NCBI GenBank assembly: GCA_949127925.1 | Contig: CASBQX010000031.1 | Span: forward strand, 1 to 9,659 | Source of the DNA: Synechococcales cyanobacterium PMM_0002 | GTDB lineage: Bacteria; Cyanobacteriota; Cyanobacteriia; Elainellales; Elainellaceae | Direction: 5' to 3' | DNA length: 9,659 nt | Part shown: in pieces, positions 1 to 7,331 of the stretch | Layout of the letters: each line of letters starts with the position of its first letter | How positions within the stretch are numbered: the stretch's first letter is position 1 | Made by a program: the position numbers and the translations under genes | Notes under the pieces: model-generated | Seen by the model: only the letters and a program-made list of their open reading frames with translations | What the model was told of the DNA's origin: nothing | Databases searched by the model: none

Positions 1-177
1 GCCGAACGCGATCGCCTGATTGCTGAGATTGAAGCAGGCTCGGTTTTCATCAACGGTATGGTCAAATCTGACCCCCGTCTCCCCTTTGGCGGCATCAAAC
101 GCTCTGGCTATGGCCGCGAACTGGGCAGCCAGGGGATTTTGGAGTTTGTCAATGTCAAAACAGTCTGGGTCAAATAA
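1..177 (+). CDS. Succinate-semialdehyde dehydrogenase, C-terminal 58 residues (5' end outside window)
   Basis: The open frame from the first base to TAA at 175-177 gives the C-terminal tail of an NAD(P)+-dependent aldehyde dehydrogenase. It contains the family's closing signature: SVFINGMV, then a proline-rich turn and LPFGGIKRSGYGRELG, then the EFVNVKTVW end strand that takes part in oligomer packing. The catalytic Cys and Glu lie upstream, outside the window. Within the superfamily the tail fits the succinate-semialdehyde dehydrogenase (Sad/GabD-like) branch, which oxidises succinate semialdehyde to succinate. The choice of substrate rests mainly on the next gene, which starts 17 bases later on the same strand and looks like 2-oxoglutarate decarboxylase. 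That pairing is known from Synechococcus sp. PCC 7002 (A2771/A2770). Aldehyde dehydrogenase is certain; the substrate is inferred. There is a HIP1 octamer at 8-15. Confidence 0.85.
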   Translation, partial: AERDRLIAEIEAGSVFINGMVKSDPRLPFGGIKRSGYGRELGSQGILEFVNVKTVWVK

Positions 178-182
178 ACCAT

Positions 183-188
183 AAAGGA
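183..188 (+). promoter_or_regulatory. Ribosome binding site of the decarboxylase gene
   Basis: AAAGGA lies six bases before the ATG at 195. It is purine-rich and well spaced, which supports that start and translation from a transcript shared with the upstream dehydrogenase. Confidence 0.6.
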
Positions 189-194
189 CAATAT

Positions 195-1871
195 ATGACT
201 GATCTGAACACGGCTGATTTGAACACGGCTGATTTGAACACGGCCGAACTACTAGTCAAATGCTTAGAAAATGAAGGCGTCGAATATATATTTGGCTTGC
301 CGGGTGAAGAAAATTTGCATGTGCTGGAGGCGCTGAAGCAGTCTTCGATTCGGTTCATTACAACGCGCCACGAGCAAGGTGCGGCGTTTATGGCCGATGT
401 CTATGGGCGGCTCACAGGGAAGGCTGGGGTCTGCCTTTCAACCTTGGGACCAGGGGCGACAAACTTGATGACGGGCGTGGCCGATGCCAATTTAGACTGT
501 GCGCCGCTGGTGGCGATTACGGGACAGGTGGGCACCGATCGGATGCATATTGAGTCGCACCAATATTTGGATTTGGTGGCGATGTTTGCCCCGGTAACGA
601 AGTGGAACACCCAGATTGTGCGTCCGAGCAACACGCCAGAAATTGTGCGGAAGGCGTTTAAAGTATCGCAAACCGAAAAACCGGGTGCGGTTCATATTGA
701 CCTGCCAGAAAATATTGCGGCAATGACGGCGACGGGTCAACCTCTAAGCACCTGTGAAATTGAAAAGGTGTATGCCTCGTTTAGAAGCATTGAACTGGCG
801 GCAACGGCGATCGCCCACGCCAAAAACCCTATTATCTTGGTTGGGAATGGGGCAATTCGGGCACATGCCAATGAGGCGGTGACCCTGTTTGCGACTCAGC
901 TAAATATCCCTGTAGCCAATACCTTTATGGGCAAGGGCGTGATGCCCTATTCACATCCGCTGGCGCTGTGGGCGGTGGGGCTACAGCAGCGTGACCATAT
1001 CACTTGCGGGTTTGACCAAACCGATCTGGTGATTTGCATTGGCTACGATTTGGTCGAATATTCGCCTAAACGCTGGAACCCAGATGGCACCAAACCAATT
1101 ATTCATATTGGGCAAACCCCTGCCGAAGTTGACAGTAGCTATAACCCTTTGGCAGAATCGGTTGGCGACATTTCTGATTCGTTAGAAGAAATCTTGAAGC
1201 GAGTTGACCGCAGCGGCAAGCCAGAACCCTACGCGGTGCAGCTGCGCGCCAATATCCAGGCCGACTATGAGGAGCACGCCCACGATGACAGCTTCCCGAT
1301 TAAGCCGCAAAAGCTGATCTACGATCTGCGACAGGTGATGGGTCCTGAAGATATTGTGATTTCAGATGTGGGAGCACACAAGATGTGGATGGCTCGCCAT
1401 TACCATTGCGATCGTCCCAATACCTGCATTATTTCTAACGGCTTTGCGGCCATGGGAATTGCCCTACCGGGGGCGATCGCCGCCAAACTCGTTGCGCCCA
1501 ACCGTAAAGTAGTCGCGGTCACGGGTGACGGGGGGTTTATGATGAACTGCCAGGAGCTAGAAACGGCGCTGCGCATCAACACGCCTTTTGTCACAATTAT
1601 TTTTAACGATGGTGGCTACGGGCTAATTGAATGGAAACAGATTAACCACTTTGGGGCATCGTCTTTTATTAAATTTGGCAACCCCGACTTTGTGAAATTT
1701 GCCGAAAGCATGGGGTTGAAGGGCTATCGCATCACTGCCAGTACCGATTTCATTCCGACCCTGAAAGAGGCGCTGGCGCAAGATGTCCCGACCGTGATCG
1801 ACTGCCCAGTAGACTACCGCGAAAACCTCCGCTTTAGCCAGCGAGCCGGCGATTTAACCTGCACCATTTGA
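195..1871 (+). CDS. 2-oxoglutarate decarboxylase (ThDP-dependent, acetolactate-synthase-like)
   Basis: This 558-residue ThDP enzyme has the acetolactate synthase/pyruvate oxidase fold. An N-terminal pyrimidine-binding domain carries the cofactor-activating Glu60 in TRHEQGAAF. A central domain follows at about 190-330. The C-terminal pyrophosphate-binding domain has the ThDP/Mg2+ motif GDGG at 444-447 with the matching Asn at 471 (NDGGYG). Such proteins are often labelled acetolactate synthase. Its position 17 bases after a succinate-semialdehyde dehydrogenase gene points instead to the cyanobacterial 2-oxoglutarate decarboxylase, a cytosolic enzyme that converts 2-oxoglutarate to succinate semialdehyde and CO2. 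The dehydrogenase then makes succinate, closing the TCA cycle without 2-oxoglutarate dehydrogenase. The ThDP fold is seen directly; the substrate is inferred from context and the known PCC 7002 pair. One oddity is that the N terminus holds three tandem copies of a five-residue DLNTA-type unit (residues 3-17). Acetolactate synthase remains the main alternative. Confidence 0.82.
   Translation: MTDLNTADLNTADLNTAELLVKCLENEGVEYIFGLPGEENLHVLEALKQSSIRFITTRHEQGAAFMADVYGRLTGKAGVCLSTLGPGATNLMTGVADANLDCAPLVAITGQVGTDRMHIESHQYLDLVAMFAPVTKWNTQIVRPSNTPEIVRKAFKVSQTEKPGAVHIDLPENIAAMTATGQPLSTCEIEKVYASFRSIELAATAIAHAKNPIILVGNGAIRAHANEAVTLFATQLNIPVANTFMGKGVMPYSHPLALWAVGLQQRDHITCGFDQTDLVICIGYDLVEYSPKRWNPDGTKPIIHIGQTPAEVDSSYNPLAESVGDISDSLEEILKRVDRSGKPEPYAVQLRANIQADYEEHAHDDSFPIKPQKLIYDLRQVMGPEDIVISDVGAHKMWMARHYHCDRPNTCIISNGFAAMGIALPGAIAAKLVAPNRKVVAVTGDGGFMMNCQELETALRINTPFVTIIFNDGGYGLIEWKQINHFGASSFIKFGNPDFVKFAESMGLKGYRITASTDFIPTLKEALAQDVPTVIDCPVDYRENLRFSQRAGDLTCTI
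201..245 (+). repeat. Three tandem 15-base units inside the decarboxylase N terminus
   Basis: Three near-identical 15-base units, GATYTGAACACGGCY, run in frame and encode DLNTA-DLNTA-DLNTA just after the start codon. The units differ at only two positions (CTG/TTG and GCT/GCC). Because the unit is a multiple of three, gain or loss of copies keeps the reading frame. Confidence 0.85.
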
Positions 1872-1873
1872 AC

Positions 1874-1916
1874 GGGCAGCGATCACGCTCGCAGTGCATC
1901 AGACGTGAGGCTGCCC
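1874..1916 (+). terminator. Hairpin after the decarboxylase gene
   Basis: GGGCAGC (1874-1880) pairs with GCTGCCC (1910-1916). A second inner stem pairs TCACG (1883-1887) with CGTGA (1904-1908), leaving a 16-base loop. It starts three bases after the stop codon. There is no T-run behind it, so it may be a 3'-end stabiliser or a weak terminator rather than a classical intrinsic one. Confidence 0.4.
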
Positions 1917-1973
1917 TAGCAGAGTGGCTTTGCCGTTGAGGAATGAGAATTAGATAACTCCGCCATTCTTCTG

Positions 1974-2000
1974 CGGAGGCGAACGGCCGTTCGCCCCTAC
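1974..2000. repeat. Dispersed GC-rich palindrome, copy 1
   Basis: GGCGAACGG at 1978-1986 is a perfect inverted copy of CCGTTCGCC at 1987-1995. The right arm continues as CCTAC, and the left arm is degraded beyond position 1978. A related sequence occurs at 8105-8130, where the left arm is the better preserved one. This looks like one member of a small intergenic palindrome family. Confidence 0.7.
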
Positions 2001-2112
2001 CAGCAATCAAATTCCCGATCTAATTAAATTTATAAGCCTTAGCGGGTGGAAAAAAGCGGGTTGCAGAGGGTTGGAATTACATTCTGCGCTAGCCCCCGAC
2101 CTGCCAGCAGAA

Positions 2113-2118
2113 TATAAT
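2113..2118 (+). promoter_or_regulatory. Possible -10 box for the HD-hydrolase gene
   Basis: TATAAT is an exact sigma-70-type -10 hexamer about 110 bases before the start codon. I see no good -35 at the usual distance. An inverted repeat (ATTCTGC at 2081-2087 with GCAGAAT at 2107-2113) overlaps its first base and could be an operator. The call is weak because the region is AT-rich. Confidence 0.3.
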
Positions 2119-2229
2119 ATTATGCGTGACCATTTTCTAGTTCTACTCTGTTGATTCCATCCTCCACCCCCCAGCCACGCTCATGGTGTATCTCCGGAAC
2201 TCTCTGTTGGCGTACCCTCTGGTACATTC

Positions 2230-4788
2230 ATGAACCCGTTCCAACTATTTGTACAGCAAATGGGGCAATGGCGGCGAACCGGTGCGTTGGGCACGGTATC
2301 TGGCCGCTCTCAGAAAAATGATCTGAAAATTGGGGCGCGCTCTCCGGCGCGGGGTGGCGCTTTGAAGTGGGTGTGGGCAGGGCAAAAACTTGTACATCGC
2401 CTGTCGGCTTGGCTCTGGAAGCACTTGCGGCAGGCTCAACCGCCGCGCCGTAAAGACATCGCGTTAAGACCGCGCTCCCACAATACTATTTACTACGTTT
2501 TGGCCGTTGTACTGTTAACCAGCGCGATCGGCTATCGATTCTATAATGAGCCGCAGCTAGCAGTGGGTACAATTGCTCCCAGTACGCTGAGAGCACCGGA
2601 CTTGGCTCAGGTGACAGATGCTAAATCAACCGAAGAGCAGCGCGTTGCCGCTCGGTTGGGAGCTGTACCGGTGTTGAAGGTGGATCAAGCTGTCAATCAA
2701 CGCATCTACCAATCACTGCAACAACTGTTAGATGACGGCGATGCGCTGCGGCAACAGGCCGGAACATTTCCATTTGTCTCTACTGCGGCCCTGTCAACGG
2801 CTACCCAGCGATATTTACGGCAATCGTCTGAGGCTGAATGGACGGCGGCGATCGCCCGCGTAGAAGGTGGAAACCCATCTGGAAGACCCGCAACCCGGCT
2901 ACCGTCATCTGCCGCTGGCAGTGGCTCGGTTGCCTCAATTCAACAATTAGCCATTCTAGAACTCGAAAACTATCGCCGCACCGTCTCCGCCGAAGATTTT
3001 TCCACGCTGAAACGGCTGATTCTGCAAAATCGCCATCGCTATCGTTTGGCCTTAGCGGCTCTAAGCGCATCCGCTAGCGTGGCAGATGCGCGCGACGCCG
3101 AGAAAATCATTTATATCCGTCAGGTTTTTAATTTAACCGATACGGATTGGCTCTCTGCCAAAGTAGAGATGCGCCGAATTTTGGAACGTGTTTTGACCCA
3201 AGGTGTGGCACCGGGGCTGCCCGACACGCTGCTCGAAAATGCGCTCAAGGCTCAGGCGATCGCCGATATCCCGCCTGCTGCTGTGCCCTTAGCCGTAGAG
3301 ACCCTGATGGCCGCGATTGAACCCAACCTCACACAAGATATCGACCAGACGCAGTTGCAGGCAGAACAGGCGGCGCTGGCCGTGGAACCGGTGCAGGTGA
3401 AGGTGCGCCGGGGTGAGCTAATTGTGAGGGTCGGTGAAACAATTACGCAAGCCGATTTTGTCTTGCTAGATTATTTTGGCTTAAGCCAGCGCCGCATTAA
3501 CTGGCTGGGGCTGGCCGGATTTGCCGCCCTTATTAGTGGTGGCATTGCGGTATTTTTGCTAGTAGAGCGACGGTTTCATCCGGGTCTGCGTCGTAGAGAT
3601 TATCTTCTGATTACGCTACTGCTGCTGACGACACCGCTGCTGTTGGCTCTGGGGTTATCTGATACCAGCTTGCCTGCCATTGGACTGCTAGTGAGCAGTT
3701 TTTATGGATCTCCGCTGGGGGTAGTGGTGGTGGGGTTGCTCAGTATTACGCTCCCCATTGGCATGGAAGTAAGCGGGCGGCATCTGCTGGCCAGTGCCGC
3801 AGGCAGCCTCCTTGGGGCGGTGATGGCGGGTCGGCTGCGATCGCGTGAAGAGCTGGCGCTGTTGGGGGGAGCGGTGGGTCTTACCCAAGGAGCCGTTTAT
3901 TTAGTGAGCAGCTTAATTTTGAGTGCTGGGACAGGCTCTGTTTGGTATAGCATCCTCACGGCTTCCGTCCTGCAAGGGCTGATGGGGATTGCCTGGAGTG
4001 TGGTGGCATTGGGGATCAGCCCCTACCTAGAGCAGGTGTTTGATTTAATTACCCCCAGTCGGCTGGTCGAGCTGGCCAATCCCAATCGACCCTTGCTCAA
4101 GCGACTGGCGGCAGAGGCTCCCGGCACATTTCAGCACACCCTATTTGTCGCAACTTTGGCCGAGGCAGCAGCTCGGACGCTGGGCTGCAATGTGGAACTG
4201 GTGCGGACTGGAACCCTGTACCACGACATTGGTAAAATGCACGATCCCCAAGGGTTCATTGAAAATCAGATGGGGGCACCCAATAAGCATGACCTGATTG
4301 ACGACCCGTGGAAAAGCGCCGACCTGATAAAAAAACACGTCAGTCAAGGGCTGGTGATGGCGCGGAAATATCGCTTACCCAAGGCGATTCGGGCATTTAT
4401 TCCAGAACACCAGGGCACCATGCTAATTGCCTACTTTTTCCATGAAGCCCAGCAGCGATCGCAACAAAAGCCTCAGATCAAGGTCGATGAAGCCACCTTT
4501 CGCTACGATGGCCCGATCCCACAATCGCGAGAAACAGGCATTGTGATGCTGGCCGATTCCTGCGAAGCCGCCTTGCGATCGCTCAAAGATGCCACTCCCG
4601 AAGAAGCGCTGTCCATGGTGAACCGGATCTTGCGCGCCCGCTGGCAAGACAACCAGCTAGTCGATTCTGGCCTTCACCGCTCTGAAATGCACGCCATTGC
4701 CGAAATTTTTGTCCAGGTGTGGCAACAGTTCAACCACAAGCGCATCGCCTATCCTAAAGCCATATCGTCGCTGCCTGCTGTGAAGTAG
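2230..4788 (+). CDS. PgpH-type seven-transmembrane HD phosphohydrolase (probable c-di-AMP phosphodiesterase)
   Basis: This 852-residue membrane protein has the full 7TM-HD layout. A basic, Trp-rich cytoplasmic N terminus (1-84) leads into a first membrane helix at about 85-103. A large extracytoplasmic domain (about 105-420) ends in the conserved GELIVRVGETIT motif. Hydrophobic helices then span about 425-600, and a cytoplasmic HD domain runs from about 630 to 835. The predicted metal ligands are His636, the HD pair His665-Asp666 in YHDIGK, His703, His727 and Asp776. Their spacing resembles Listeria PgpH, which hydrolyses cyclic di-AMP to pApA. In Listeria the fourth motif is His-His; here it is His727-Gln728. 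The likely role is turnover of c-di-AMP at the plasma membrane. The ATG at 2230 lacks a clear ribosome binding site, and the next in-frame ATG is at 2260, so the start is uncertain by about ten residues. The family is firm; the substrate is inferred from it. Confidence 0.88.
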   Translation: MNPFQLFVQQMGQWRRTGALGTVSGRSQKNDLKIGARSPARGGALKWVWAGQKLVHRLSAWLWKHLRQAQPPRRKDIALRPRSHNTIYYVLAVVLLTSAIGYRFYNEPQLAVGTIAPSTLRAPDLAQVTDAKSTEEQRVAARLGAVPVLKVDQAVNQRIYQSLQQLLDDGDALRQQAGTFPFVSTAALSTATQRYLRQSSEAEWTAAIARVEGGNPSGRPATRLPSSAAGSGSVASIQQLAILELENYRRTVSAEDFSTLKRLILQNRHRYRLALAALSASASVADARDAEKIIYIRQVFNLTDTDWLSAKVEMRRILERVLTQGVAPGLPDTLLENALKAQAIADIPPAAVPLAVETLMAAIEPNLTQDIDQTQLQAEQAALAVEPVQVKVRRGELIVRVGETITQADFVLLDYFGLSQRRINWLGLAGFAALISGGIAVFLLVERRFHPGLRRRDYLLITLLLLTTPLLLALGLSDTSLPAIGLLVSSFYGSPLGVVVVGLLSITLPIGMEVSGRHLLASAAGSLLGAVMAGRLRSREELALLGGAVGLTQGAVYLVSSLILSAGTGSVWYSILTASVLQGLMGIAWSVVALGISPYLEQVFDLITPSRLVELANPNRPLLKRLAAEAPGTFQHTLFVATLAEAAARTLGCNVELVRTGTLYHDIGKMHDPQGFIENQMGAPNKHDLIDDPWKSADLIKKHVSQGLVMARKYRLPKAIRAFIPEHQGTMLIAYFFHEAQQRSQQKPQIKVDEATFRYDGPIPQSRETGIVMLADSCEAALRSLKDATPEEALSMVNRILRARWQDNQLVDSGLHRSEMHAIAEIFVQVWQQFNHKRIAYPKAISSLPAVK

Positions 4789-4866
4789 TGAAGCCACGGA
4801 TTAAAATTAGGTACATAGCCTGTCTAGAGCGACATACCTGCTCTTTTACCCCTAAAAATCTAAAGC

Positions 4867-5992
4867 ATGTTAGACACCATCGAAATTAAGCGCGACGTTG
4901 ATCTGTTGTCTGAGCGCCTGGGTAAAACCCAGGACTATCTTTGACGTTCCTGCACTGACGGCAAAAATTCAAGATTTGGAGCAGGTCGCCTCACAACCCG
5001 CCTTTTGGGATAATCAAGATAGAGCGCAGAGCATTCTGCAAGAAATGAACGACCTCAAGTCGCACCTAGACCAGATGCAGCGATGGCGCTCTACCCTCAG
5101 CGATGCCAGAGCAATTTTGGAGTTGCTAGAGTTAGAATCGGACGAAACGCTGCTCCAAGAAGCCCACACCGACCTGACCCGACTGAGCCACGAACTCGAT
5201 CAGTGGGAATTGCGGCAAATGCTGTCGGAGCCCTACGATGATGGCGGTGCGGTGCTGACGATCAACGCGGGGGCGGGCGGCACCGATGCGCAAGACTGGG
5301 CGGAGATGCTGCTGCGGATGTATACTCGCTGGGGCGAAAGCCACGGCTATAAAGTGTACCTATCGGAGCTGTCGGAGGGTGACGAAGCGGGGTTGAAATC
5401 GGTCACGCTAGAAGTTAATGGGCGCTATGCCTATGGCTACCTTAAAAATGAAAAGGGCACCCATCGGCTAGTGCGAATTTCGCCCTTTAACGCCAACGAT
5501 AAGCGGCAAACTAGCTTTGCTGGTGTGGAAGTGATGCCGATTCTAGATCATGAGGTGCAACTAAATATTCCTGACAAGGATTTAGAAATTACCACCACTC
5601 GCTCTGGTGGCAAAGGCGGGCAAAACGTCAACAAGGTGGAAACAGCAGTCATTATCAAGCATGTGCCAACCGGGCTGATGGTGCGCTGCACGGAAGAGCG
5701 ATCGCAGCTGCAAAATAAAGAAAAAGCCCTAGCTCGGCTCAAAGCCAAACTGCTAATAATTGCCCAAGAACAGCGCGCCCGGGAAATTGCCGACATTCGC
5801 GGCGACATCGTAGAAGCCGCCTGGGGCAATCAAATCCGCAACTACGTCTTTCATCCCTACCAGTTGGTCAAAGACCTACGCACTGGCGTAGAAACGACGG
5901 CGATCGCCGATGTCATGAATGGCGAATTAGACCCGTTCATCGAAGCCAGCTTGCGACACGGCAATCAGGTGGTAGACGACAGCCCCGTTTAG
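4867..5992 (+). CDS. prfB: Peptide chain release factor 2 (with +1 programmed frameshift)
   Basis: Reading starts at ATG 4867 (MLDTIEIKRDVDLL...) and runs 25 codons to an in-frame TGA at 4942-4944 within CTT TGA C. A +1 shift there continues as GAC GTT CCT and gives a 374-residue protein, close to E. coli RF2 (365). The stop-codon recognition tripeptide SPF falls at residues 205-207 and the catalytic GGQ, which triggers peptidyl-tRNA hydrolysis in the ribosomal A-site, at 250-252. RF2 acts in the cytoplasm at UGA and UAA stops. It regulates its own level: low RF2 slows termination at the internal UGA and favours the shift. An ATG-less reading from 4898 in the second frame is open but would replace the conserved N terminus with an unrelated peptide, so it should not be used. 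There is no strong ribosome binding site before 4867. The gene converges on the oxidoreductase gene, 44 bases apart. Confidence 0.97.
4931..4945 (+). promoter_or_regulatory. prfB +1 programmed frameshift site
   Basis: The site has an internal Shine-Dalgarno-like AGGA (4931-4934), then CTAT, the slippery CTT (4939-4941), TGA (4942-4944) and C (4945). This order and spacing match the well-known bacterial RF2 site, where CTT slips onto TTT and the next codon read is GAC (4943-4945). The AGGA is shorter than the AGGGGG of E. coli. Confidence 0.95.
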
Positions 5993-6041
5993 ATTAATTG
6001 TAGAAGACGCGATTCATCGCGTCTTCTACGATTAATCTAAA
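5988..6041. terminator. Bidirectional hairpin between convergent prfB and oxidoreductase genes
   Basis: A 25-bp stem pairs 5988-6012 with 6017-6041 around a TTCA loop, with a single T-G wobble at 5999/6030. It covers both stop codons: the prfB TAG (5990-5992) pairs base for base with the complement of the oxidoreductase TAG (6037-6039). Neither side has a strong T-tract, so it may end transcription in both directions or protect both 3' ends from decay. Confidence 0.75.
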
Positions 6042-7113
6042 ACGAAATAGCGGGGCTAGTGATTGGCATCGTAGTGAGATCTTGCGATCGCCACACTTGC
6101 CCATCTAGCGCCATTTGCTCAATCAAACTAGCCAGACGCAGCGCCTTCAGAGCCTGTTCACCGCCCACAGACGGTTGATTGCCACCGCGAACGCAATTCA
6201 CAAAATGCTCTAATTCCGCGTGTAGCGGTTCAATATTGCTAGTGTAGACCTTTTCGATCAGGCCATCTTGACGGTAGAGCACCTGCCCATAATCTGCCAA
6301 GCAGTTAGCGGTCGTTTGGCGATGAATTAGGATCTCATTGTTGAGAAAATCGGCCTCGGTGAGCGAGCTTTTGCAATGGGCGGCAATGCGGCGAATTTTG
6401 CGATGCGTCACCTTGCTGGCGGTCAGGGTTGCCACAATGCCGTTGGCAAAGCCCAACGTGGCCGTCACATAGTCTAAGTAGCCCGAATCGGAGGCACGGC
6501 TGCCGCTGGCGGTGAGCTTGGCAACGGGAGATCCAGCTAGTTCTAGCAGCAAGTCAATGTCGTGAATCATCAAATCTAGCACCACCGACACATCGTTAGC
6601 CCGCTGAGAATAGGGACTCATCCGATGGGCTTCGAGGGCAAGTAATTCCTCAGTTTTGAGCACCTTGCTCAATTCCTGAAACGCTGGATTAAAGCGTTCA
6701 ATGTGCCCGACTTGCAAAATGCAGTTAAACTCAGCCGCTGCATTAACCAACGATTCGGCCTCAGCGATGCTAGCTGCAATCGGCTTTTCGATCAACACAT
6801 GCACTCCCGCCTGGAGGCAGGTCATCCCAACTATATGATGCAGGCGAGTCGGCACCGCCACGCAGACGGCGTCAACCCGGTTCAACAGCTCGCGATAGTC
6901 TTCAAAAAACCGAGCGCGATACTTACTAGCCGTATCTAGTCCTCGTTCAACATTGACATCCGAAATGCCGATCAGTTCTACATCTTTCAGCAAACTGAGC
7001 ACGCGGGTATGATGCTGACCCATATTGCCAACCCCAATCACGCCAATGCGGATGGGTTCATGCGGGCTGCGCTGTGCATGGGCACTGGCAGATCCAACGG
7101 ATGTTTTGTGCAC
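6037..7113 (-). CDS. Gfo/Idh/MocA-family NAD(P)-dependent sugar oxidoreductase
   Basis: This 358-residue protein has an N-terminal Rossmann fold with the dinucleotide motif GVGNMG at 27-32, and an acidic residue at the end of the second strand (SDVN, 51-54) that favours NAD(H). The family's EKP motif is at 109-111, and the C-terminal alpha/beta domain holds the catalytic-type His184-Asp185 (MIHDID). GHIERFNP at 136-143 is typical of relatives that oxidise nucleotide sugars, such as UDP-N-acetylglucosamine 3-dehydrogenases, so a role in surface-sugar synthesis is possible but unproven. No other sugar gene lies nearby to support it. Translation appears to begin at GTG (7111-7113), behind the purine-rich AGGAGAGGACAGGA. 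The first in-frame ATG would remove the nucleotide-binding loop. The family is certain, the substrate unknown. Confidence 0.88.
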   Translation of the reverse strand: MHKTSVGSASAHAQRSPHEPIRIGVIGVGNMGQHHTRVLSLLKDVELIGISDVNVERGLDTASKYRARFFEDYRELLNRVDAVCVAVPTRLHHIVGMTCLQAGVHVLIEKPIAASIAEAESLVNAAAEFNCILQVGHIERFNPAFQELSKVLKTEELLALEAHRMSPYSQRANDVSVVLDLMIHDIDLLLELAGSPVAKLTASGSRASDSGYLDYVTATLGFANGIVATLTASKVTHRKIRRIAAHCKSSLTEADFLNNEILIHRQTTANCLADYGQVLYRQDGLIEKVYTSNIEPLHAELEHFVNCVRGGNQPSVGGEQALKALRLASLIEQMALDGQVWRSQDLTTMPITSPAISF

Positions 7114-7127
7114 TCCTGTCCTCTCCT
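7114..7127 (-). promoter_or_regulatory. Ribosome binding site supporting a GTG start
   Basis: On the minus strand AGGAGAGGACAGGA directly precedes GTG at 7113-7111. The AGGAG at 7127-7123 is about nine bases from the start. It supports the GTG as the true initiation codon of the oxidoreductase. Confidence 0.6.
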
Positions 7128-7176
7128 ACACCACAGAAATAGTTCTAGACTTGCGTTGAGCTGCCGTCACTTTGGA

Positions 7177-7189
7177 GTTTAGACTAAAC
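7177..7189. promoter_or_regulatory. Perfect 13-base inverted repeat in the divergent spacer
   Basis: GTTTAG-A-CTAAAC is a perfect dyad in the AT-rich spacer between the divergent oxidoreductase and response-regulator genes, about 65 bases upstream of the GTG start. Its place and symmetry fit a repressor or activator site for either gene. No regulator can be named. Confidence 0.3.
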
Positions 7190-7302
7190 AGCCAGCTGCA
7201 AAACAATTTTAGAAAAATCGAAAAAGCATATTTAGTGAAACTTGAAAACCTAAATTCTTTTTACGAACTATCATATCAGTGGTTTGCTTTCATTGTCTGG
7301 GG

Positions 7303-7331
7303 TTGCCTCATACGATGTAAATTAATATGCT
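7303..7331 (+). promoter_or_regulatory. Possible promoter of the response-regulator gene
   Basis: TTGCCT (7303-7308) and TATGCT (7326-7331) are separated by 17 bases and each match four of six positions of the sigma-70 consensus. This would start transcription near 7338, about 68 bases before the ATG. A 6-bp inverted repeat (AGGCTA 7364-7369 with TAGCCT 7393-7398) would lie in the leader. Confidence 0.3.

Larger units (their letters stand above)
1872..2229. other. 358-base spacer between the decarboxylase and the HD-hydrolase gene
   Basis: I see no credible gene here. The spacer holds the hairpin at 1874-1916, a palindromic repeat at 1978-1995, an AT-rich run at about 2020-2038, an inverted repeat at 2081-2113 next to a TATAAT at 2113-2118, and a short hairpin at 2212-2225 just before the next start codon. 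It probably carries the promoter and leader of the downstream gene. Confidence 0.6.

Noticed and set aside
195..1871. Catalytic subunit of acetolactate synthase (ilvB)
   Set aside because: The fold fits, but the tight pairing with a succinate-semialdehyde dehydrogenase gene favours 2-oxoglutarate decarboxylase. It is not fully excluded.
4898..4942. Start of prfB at 4898
   Set aside because: This reading gives an N terminus unlike RF2. The ATG at 4867 plus the CTT TGA C frameshift gives the conserved one.
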